64,000 nt of DNA, from assembly GCF_002929275.1 (NCBI RefSeq), contig NZ_PJIK01000012.1, positions 91,082 through 155,081 of the forward strand, in the 5' to 3' direction. This DNA comes from Arthrobacter sp. ZGTC131 (GTDB lineage Bacteria > Actinomycetota > Actinomycetes > Actinomycetales > Micrococcaceae). The stretch's first letter is position 1. Every line of letters starts with the position of its first letter. The position numbers and the translations under genes are program-made. This document shows positions 62,444 through 64,000 of this stretch, one piece after another. Under the pieces are notes generated by a model. The model worked only from the letters and a program-made list of their open reading frames with translations, had not been told where the DNA came from and did no database searches.

Positions 62444-63364
62444 TTGCTCGGCGTTGTCTCCGGAATACTCATCGTCTCCGCGGTCATCGGCGTCGGCTAC
62501 CTGGCGGCCAGGTTGCGGATCCTGGGCCCCGAGGTCCAGGGCGCGCTGACCCGCACCGCCTTCTACATCACCAACCCGGCCCTCCTCTTCACAGTGGTGG
62601 CCGGCAGCGACATCCGGGCAGCCCTCGGAACCGACGCCCCGCTCGCGCTGCTTTCAGCGACGATAGTGGGGCTCCTTTATTGCCTGTTGAGCTTCCTGTT
62701 CTTCCGCCGGCCCGTCGCCGAAACTGCAGTCGGCGCCATGGCCAGCAGCTACGCCAACGCCAACAACATCGGCATTCCCGTCTCCCTCTACGCGGTGGGC
62801 ACGGCCCAGCACGTGGCGCCGGTGCTGCTGGTGCAGATCCTCGTCATGGCCCCGTTCTACCTCAGCGTCCTGGGGCTGGCGGGGGGCTCGAAGATCTCTT
62901 GGAAGCGCCTGCTGGTCCAGCCGTTCGCCAACCCGATGATCATCGCCTCGGGACTCGGCGCCGCCGTGGCACTGACCGGATGGACAGCGCCGGACCTGCT
63001 GCAGAAGCCGATCGACATGCTCGCCGGCGGCGCGGTGCCCATGGTCCTCCTCGCCTTTGGACTGTCCCTGGCCGGCAGGGCACCCCTGCAAAAGGACGAC
63101 GGCCGGACCGAAACGCTCGTGGCAACGTTCCTTAAGATCGCCGTGATGCCCCTCGTTGTCTGGGTGCTGGGCCGGTTCGTCTTCGGACTCGAGGGGCAGC
63201 ACCTGCTCGCGAGCGTGATCATGGCCGCGCTCCCCACAGCCCAGAACGTGTTTCTCTTCGCGTCACCCTACGGCCGGGGCATGAGCGTGGCCAGGGACGT
63301 TATCCTCTGCACCACACTCCTCAGCGTGGGCGCACTGCTGGTGGTCGCCTGGGCGGTGGGATAG
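62444..63364 (+). CDS. AEC-family permease
   Basis: Auxin-efflux-carrier-type transporter of 306 residues with about ten helices. VIGVGYLAARLRILGPEVQG, YITNPALLFTVVAGSDI, YANANNIGIPVSLYAVGTAQ (the conserved central Asn/Pro motif) and FANPMIIASGLGAAVALTGW are visible. QNVFLFASPYGRGMSVARDV is the C-terminal family motif. TTG start at 62444 after AGAAGGG. Members move malonate, malate or related acids; the place after the aldarate genes suggests a role with dicarboxylates, but this is inference. Confidence 0.85.
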   Translation: MLGVVSGILIVSAVIGVGYLAARLRILGPEVQGALTRTAFYITNPALLFTVVAGSDIRAALGTDAPLALLSATIVGLLYCLLSFLFFRRPVAETAVGAMASSYANANNIGIPVSLYAVGTAQHVAPVLLVQILVMAPFYLSVLGLAGGSKISWKRLLVQPFANPMIIASGLGAAVALTGWTAPDLLQKPIDMLAGGAVPMVLLAFGLSLAGRAPLQKDDGRTETLVATFLKIAVMPLVVWVLGRFVFGLEGQHLLASVIMAALPTAQNVFLFASPYGRGMSVARDVILCTTLLSVGALLVVAWAVG

Positions 63365-63443
63365 GTAGAGGGCTGTGTGGCGGTGCTCGTCTGCATCATT
63401 GGTCATCGCGTTAATTGTCAGACCCCTCTGAGAGAGTTTCCTT

Positions 63444-64000
63444 ATGGAAGCCATGGGGGAACAGGCAGCGGATCACACCGCGGGGCGGGCGGTCACGCCT
63501 GGCCTTAGCGCGGCTTCGCTGCTGCGGGGCCGCCGGCTTCGCAGCGTTCCTTCTCCCGCTTCCCGCGCGGATTGCCTGGCTTCCGACGGCGGTGCTGCCG
63601 CCGGGGTATTTGTCGCCCCAGGAGCCCCTTACGGTCCGCGCGGAGTCAGCGACGATTCCTCCGGCGCGGTCGCCAACATCGCGGTCGGCGACAGCGCGGT
63701 CGGCATCACAGATTCCGACGGCGGTGCTGCCGCCAGCCGGTCCAGCGCCAACCCGCAGTTCACTGAAGCAGTGTTCACTAACAGCGCCTTCGCAGGTGCC
63801 GCCGCTGATTCAGCTTTTACCGGTGGAGCTTTCAGCGGCGGAGCGATGGAGTACCTGCGGCGGTGCCGGGGGCTGCTGGAGGCCGCGGTCGAGTCCGCGC
63901 GGGAGGAGCTGGCCCTGGCCGGTTTCGCGGAGGCCGCGGATTTCGCCGGGCTGACCGAAGAGATCTCCCGCCGGTTCGAATACCTCCAGGTCCTCGGCGC
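63444..64000 (+). CDS. DUF222/HNH-endonuclease-type protein, 5' part
   Basis: The frame from the ATG at 63444 (or 63453) stays open to base 64000 with no stop, so it is cut by the window edge. Residues 1-130 are a low-complexity Ala/Gly/Ser region. From about 134 it reads MEYLRRCRGLLEAAVESARE, ELALAGFAEAADFAGLTEEI, SRRFEYLQVLG, the usual start of the DUF222 domain found before an HNH nuclease domain in Arthrobacter multicopy proteins. The HNH part, if present, lies outside. The direct repeats at 63581 and 63713 encode SDGGAAA twice. Confidence 0.72.
   Translation, partial: MEAMGEQAADHTAGRAVTPGLSAASLLRGRRLRSVPSPASRADCLASDGGAAAGVFVAPGAPYGPRGVSDDSSGAVANIAVGDSAVGITDSDGGAAASRSSANPQFTEAVFTNSAFAGAAADSAFTGGAFSGGAMEYLRRCRGLLEAAVESAREELALAGFAEAADFAGLTEEISRRFEYLQVLG
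63581..63734 (+). repeat. 22-base direct repeats in the DUF222 N-terminal region
   Basis: A 22-base unit beginning TTCCGACGGCGGTGCTGC is present at 63581-63602 and again at 63713-63734, 132 bases apart and in the same reading frame. Both copies encode SDGGAAA. The interval keeps the frame, suggesting expansion of the linker by slippage or recombination. Confidence 0.8.

Overview
The window is about two-thirds G+C and carries densely packed genes with many GTG and TTG starts, 1-8 base overlaps between genes, and actinobacterial families (DUF5997, a DUF222/HNH-type protein, putrescine oxidase, Tat-type lipoprotein signals). It looks like the chromosome of a soil member of the Micrococcaceae, most probably Arthrobacter or Pseudarthrobacter. 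That placement is inferred from protein resemblance; no rRNA or tRNA gene is visible. I see no insertion sequence, CRISPR array or origin. Fifty-nine protein genes are called, two of them cut by the window edges.

Layout. 1-4309 (minus): a 5-oxoprolinase-type operon, pxpA, a fused pxpB-pxpC, and a biotin carboxylase/BCCP running off the left edge. 4418-8873: an orphan LysR effector domain divergent from a DUF5997 gene, a 758-residue secreted Fn3 protein, and a universal stress protein. 8994-21712: a ten-gene minus-strand catabolic operon (peptide/oligosaccharide-type ABC importer, aldo/keto reductase, HpaI-type aldolase, sialidase-fold protein, SDR, DeoR repressor), divergent from a four-carbon-acid-sugar kinase fused to a PdxA2-type dehydrogenase. 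A large dyad lies in the shared promoter. 21783-23966: MFS transporter plus SDR. 24101-30973: small housekeeping or unknown genes with a DesK/NarL-like two-component system. 31038-37653: L-fuconate-dehydratase-type operon (dehydratase, aldehyde dehydrogenase, FAH-type hydrolase/dehydratase) with a divergent GntR/MFS pair, joined by a repeated TATATGA operator. 37761-42302: FMN-binding protein, and putrescine oxidase with an amino-acid/polyamine permease under a divergent TetR gene with a perfect palindrome between them. 42325-44977: small genes, one encoding three 28-residue repeats. 45087-51162: amino-acid ABC importer with a Gfo/Idh/MocA oxidoreductase and a DadA-like FAD oxidase, divergent from a LacI gene. 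51203-62325: aldarate (glucarate/galactarate) catabolic island, with LysR, a tripartite tricarboxylate-type transporter, a USP, three enolase-superfamily dehydratases, KdgD and a ketoglutarate-semialdehyde dehydrogenase. 62444-64000: an AEC-type permease and the start of a DUF222/HNH-type protein.

How the genes work together. Most of the window is a series of self-contained acid-sugar and amine catabolic modules. Each has its own importer, regulator and visible operator. The aldarate island should convert glucarate or galactarate to 2-oxoglutarate. The fuconate-type operon has the gene set of a Weimberg-like route to 2-oxoglutarate or a related product. The kinase-PdxA fusion should convert D-threonate or D-erythronate to DHAP. 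The main regulatory observation is a 38-base module at 52095-52132 and again at 58302-58339, linking the LysR gene to both halves of the aldarate island.
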